This document shows positions 4,219-6,025 of a stretch of DNA of 6,025 nucleotides, in pieces (the first letter of the stretch is position 1; every line of letters starts with the position of its first letter). Source of the DNA: Chloroflexota bacterium (GTDB lineage Bacteria; Chloroflexota; Dehalococcoidia; DSTF01; RBG-16-68-14); contig JADFRJ010000152.1 in NCBI GenBank assembly GCA_022561355.1, positions 1 to 6,025 of the forward strand. The letters are read 5' to 3'. The position numbers and the translations under genes were made by a program. A model generated the notes under the pieces. That model was not told the origin of the DNA. It searched no databases and saw nothing but the letters and a program-made list of their open reading frames with translations.

Positions 4219-6025
4219 ATGACAGGAAGTCAAACGTGGGGTGCGCTGCGCCCTATCGCAATTCGCTTTACTTTCCTGGCAATTGTCGCGATCGCCCTGG
4301 TGGGCGTTCTGTTCGCGATATCGAACAACGCCTCGGCGGCTACAGTAGTCACCGTCAATAGCACGGGAGTTGCTCTTGACGCTGACGGTGGCACGAACGC
4401 GACCTGCGAGACGGTCCTCGGCAACGGGGTCTGTACGCTCCCGGCCGCTATTGAGACCGCTAACGGAGGGTTCGCGGACACGATCTTGTTCGCCCTGCCC
4501 GGCGGCAGCGGCACGATCAACTTGACAGGTGATCTTCCCATCATCAAGGTGGACCTCGCCATCGACGCGAGCGGCAACACCGTCATCATCGATGGTACCG
4601 GTGGCGGTTCGGTCGGGTTCGAAGTGCTTGCCAGCCTCAACGGCCAGAACTTTAGCCTCGTGAGCGGCACAGGCGACCTGACGATTCGCGACATCAGTGG
4701 CGCGAGCATCGACAAGATCTTCGGCCATGCTGCCGTGAAGGTCTGCGGCCGCAGCGCCTGTGCCGGTGGCGCCGCCAACATCAACCTCGGTACCGTCCTG
4801 ATCGATGGCATTACCATCGAAGGCGTAACGGGAGCGCGTGGCGTCCATATTGTCGCCAACAACCTAACATCCGCGACCGTATCTAACAGCACGATCTCAG
4901 GCGCGGAAGACGGTGTACTCCTGAAGGCCACCGGAGACAAGACCGCAACCCCGGTCGTTACAGACAACACGATGGTCGTGACCGGCAACGACATCACGTC
5001 AGTTGATAACGACGCGGTAGACATTGAGGTCTGCGACCCGACGGCCTGCGACCTGGCCAGCAAGATCTCGATTACCATCGACGGAAACACCACTCTAGAC
5101 GGTGGTACCGCCGGCGGCACTAACGATGACGGCGTCACGGTTGACGTTGCTATTCTGGACGCCACGCCAGGCAGCTCGGTCAACGTCACCGTCGACGACA
5201 ACACTGGCGGGATCACCGGCTGGGACGGCGTCGATATCGAAATCGACCTCGACGACGTTTCCACGGCCAGCCTGAGCGCCAGCGTCTCTGTCAGCCGAAA
5301 CACCGGCCCAATCGTAGGCGACGGCGGCGAGGGCGTCGAGGTGGACATTGACGTCGATACGTCCGGCGGCGGCAGCGCCACGACCAACGTTGACGACAAC
5401 GACGACATCAGCGGTGAGTTCGAAGGCGTCGAAGTGGACTCCGACGTCGGCGACGGTGATGGCAACAGCAGCACGGTGAGCGTCTCTCGAAACGGGAACA
5501 TTTCCAGCGCGGACAGCGAAGCCGTTGATGTTGATAGCGAGGCCTTGGACGGCAGCGGCAACACGAGCACCGTGCTCATCAATGACAACGGCAATCTTGT
5601 GTCCGTCCTTGGTGCTGGCGATGACGGCGTGCGCGTGGACAGCGACGCCGGCGACGCCAGCAACAACAACACCAGTACCGTCAGGGTGAACGACAACGAC
5701 GACATCAGCGGCGATGACCATGCGGTAAACGTGGTAAGCTTCGCCGGCTCCGACTCCAGCGCGGCGAGCGCGGCGAACGGTAATACGAGCGATGTAGAGG
5801 TGAACGATAACGGCAATATCGTAGGCGACACTGACGCCGGCGGTTTTGGGGACGGCATCCACGTCGAAAGCATAGCGGGCTCGGATGACACCATATGCGT
5901 ATGCGGTGGCGACAACAACAAGAGCATTGTCGACGCCAGCAACAACGACGACATCGAGGGTGGTGAAGACGCCATCGACATCGTCAGTGAGGCTGGAACC
6001 CGTGAAGACACCGGCTCGGGTAACA
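4219..6025 (+). CDS. Secreted CSLREA-type, Asp/Asn-rich beta-helix repeat surface protein (3' end outside window)
   Basis: The frame is open from the ATG at 4219 to the window edge (602 codons, no stop). GGAGGAGGGA (4202-4211) is a strong ribosome site seven bases upstream, and an in-frame TAA at 4189 limits the start. Residues 1-40 form a signal peptide with a hydrophobic core (FTFLAIVAIALVGVLFAI) and likely cleavage after ASA. Residues 42-83 resemble the CSLREA domain common at the N-terminus of bacterial beta-helix surface proteins: VTVNSTG..., then CTLPAAIETANG at 72-83 in place of the usual CSLREAI-x-AN. From residue 190 on, strand-turn units of the type VxVxxNxxxIxG...(D/E)GVxV recur. 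They become very rich in Asp, Asn, Gly and Ser (for example VNDNDDISG and GDGIHVES). This fits a right-handed parallel beta-helix. Two CxxxxC pairs (176/181 and 272/277) may be disulfide loops. A role in adhesion, polysaccharide binding or as a surface layer is plausible but not shown. Any C-terminal anchor lies beyond the window. Confidence 0.8.
   Translation, partial: MTGSQTWGALRPIAIRFTFLAIVAIALVGVLFAISNNASAATVVTVNSTGVALDADGGTNATCETVLGNGVCTLPAAIETANGGFADTILFALPGGSGTINLTGDLPIIKVDLAIDASGNTVIIDGTGGGSVGFEVLASLNGQNFSLVSGTGDLTIRDISGASIDKIFGHAAVKVCGRSACAGGAANINLGTVLIDGITIEGVTGARGVHIVANNLTSATVSNSTISGAEDGVLLKATGDKTATPVVTDNTMVVTGNDITSVDNDAVDIEVCDPTACDLASKISITIDGNTTLDGGTAGGTNDDGVTVDVAILDATPGSSVNVTVDDNTGGITGWDGVDIEIDLDDVSTASLSASVSVSRNTGPIVGDGGEGVEVDIDVDTSGGGSATTNVDDNDDISGEFEGVEVDSDVGDGDGNSSTVSVSRNGNISSADSEAVDVDSEALDGSGNTSTVLINDNGNLVSVLGAGDDGVRVDSDAGDASNNNTSTVRVNDNDDISGDDHAVNVVSFAGSDSSAASAANGNTSDVEVNDNGNIVGDTDAGGFGDGIHVESIAGSDDTICVCGGDNNKSIVDASNNDDIEGGEDAIDIVSEAGTREDTGSGN
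4870..6025 (+). repeat. Degenerate 31-45-residue repeat array in the beta-helix protein
   Basis: Aligning on the Asn after the first strand puts repeat anchors at residues 223, 257, 290, 328, 361, 394, 425, 457, 493, 531 and 576. The spacings are 34, 33, 38, 33, 33, 31, 32, 36, 38 and 45. Each unit has a strand (TVxVNDN), an I-x-G turn, a second strand (GVxVDSD) and a linker rich in D, G, S and N. The later linkers lengthen. At DNA level the copies have diverged, but a 22-bp identical stretch occurs at 5393-5414 and 5690-5711, in equivalent repeat positions. The array continues past the window end. Confidence 0.75.

Noticed and set aside
4230..6011. Long minus-strand open frame (593 codons) opposite the beta-helix gene, with a second one (255 codons) at 5095-5862
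   Set aside because: The products are low-complexity Ser/Pro/Thr/Leu or Val/Ala/Asp strings that mirror the GAC/AAC/GGC-rich codons of the plus strand. The plus frame has a signal peptide, a ribosome site and a family-like N-terminus, so these are shadows.
5182..6025. RTX-type calcium-binding repeats
   Set aside because: The units are Asp/Gly/Asn-rich but lack the GGxGxDxxx nonapeptide and its nine-residue spacing.

Overview
The window is GC-rich bacterial chromosomal DNA with ordinary bacterial gene structure. A Chloroflexota-like source (Dehalococcoidia/SAR202 type) is my best guess. It rests on the mix of a Gfo/Idh/MocA oxidoreductase, a PQQ-type lipoprotein dehydrogenase, a cohesin-like protein with a C-terminal membrane anchor, a CSLREA/beta-helix surface protein and a GTCATTCC...GGAATC interspersed repeat. 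This is inference; no marker gene is present to settle the taxonomy.

Left part (1-1489, + strand): the C-terminal part of a Gfo/Idh/MocA-family oxidoreductase, open at the left edge, is followed by a short spacer carrying a stem-loop repeat. Then comes a complete class I SAM-dependent methyltransferase of the Methyltransf_24/TylF-like type. Its stop codon lies inside a perfect 19-bp palindrome.

Middle (1535-2726, - strand): a convergent gene for a PQQ-dependent sugar dehydrogenase-like beta-propeller. Its lipoprotein signal peptide is in a different frame from the propeller. The shift falls at or next to a run of three 9-bp repeats, so this copy is frameshifted, either a sequence error or a real mutation. 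About 460 bp without a recognisable gene separate it from the next gene, which diverges from it.

Right part (3193-6025, + strand): two exported proteins. The first has a signal peptide, one cohesin-like domain and a C-terminal transmembrane anchor, and is closed by a strong hairpin terminator. The second starts at 4219 after a roughly 330-bp leader region and runs off the right edge with no stop. It has a signal peptide, a divergent CSLREA-type N-terminal region and a long Asp/Asn-rich array of about ten 31-45-residue beta-helix-like repeats. Together the dehydrogenase lipoprotein, the cohesin-like protein and the repeat protein make this a cell-surface locus. The sequence does not show that they act in one pathway.

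The most interesting items are the open-ended repeat protein, the frameshifted lipoprotein dehydrogenase, and the 19-bp tandem duplication just upstream of the cohesin-like gene.
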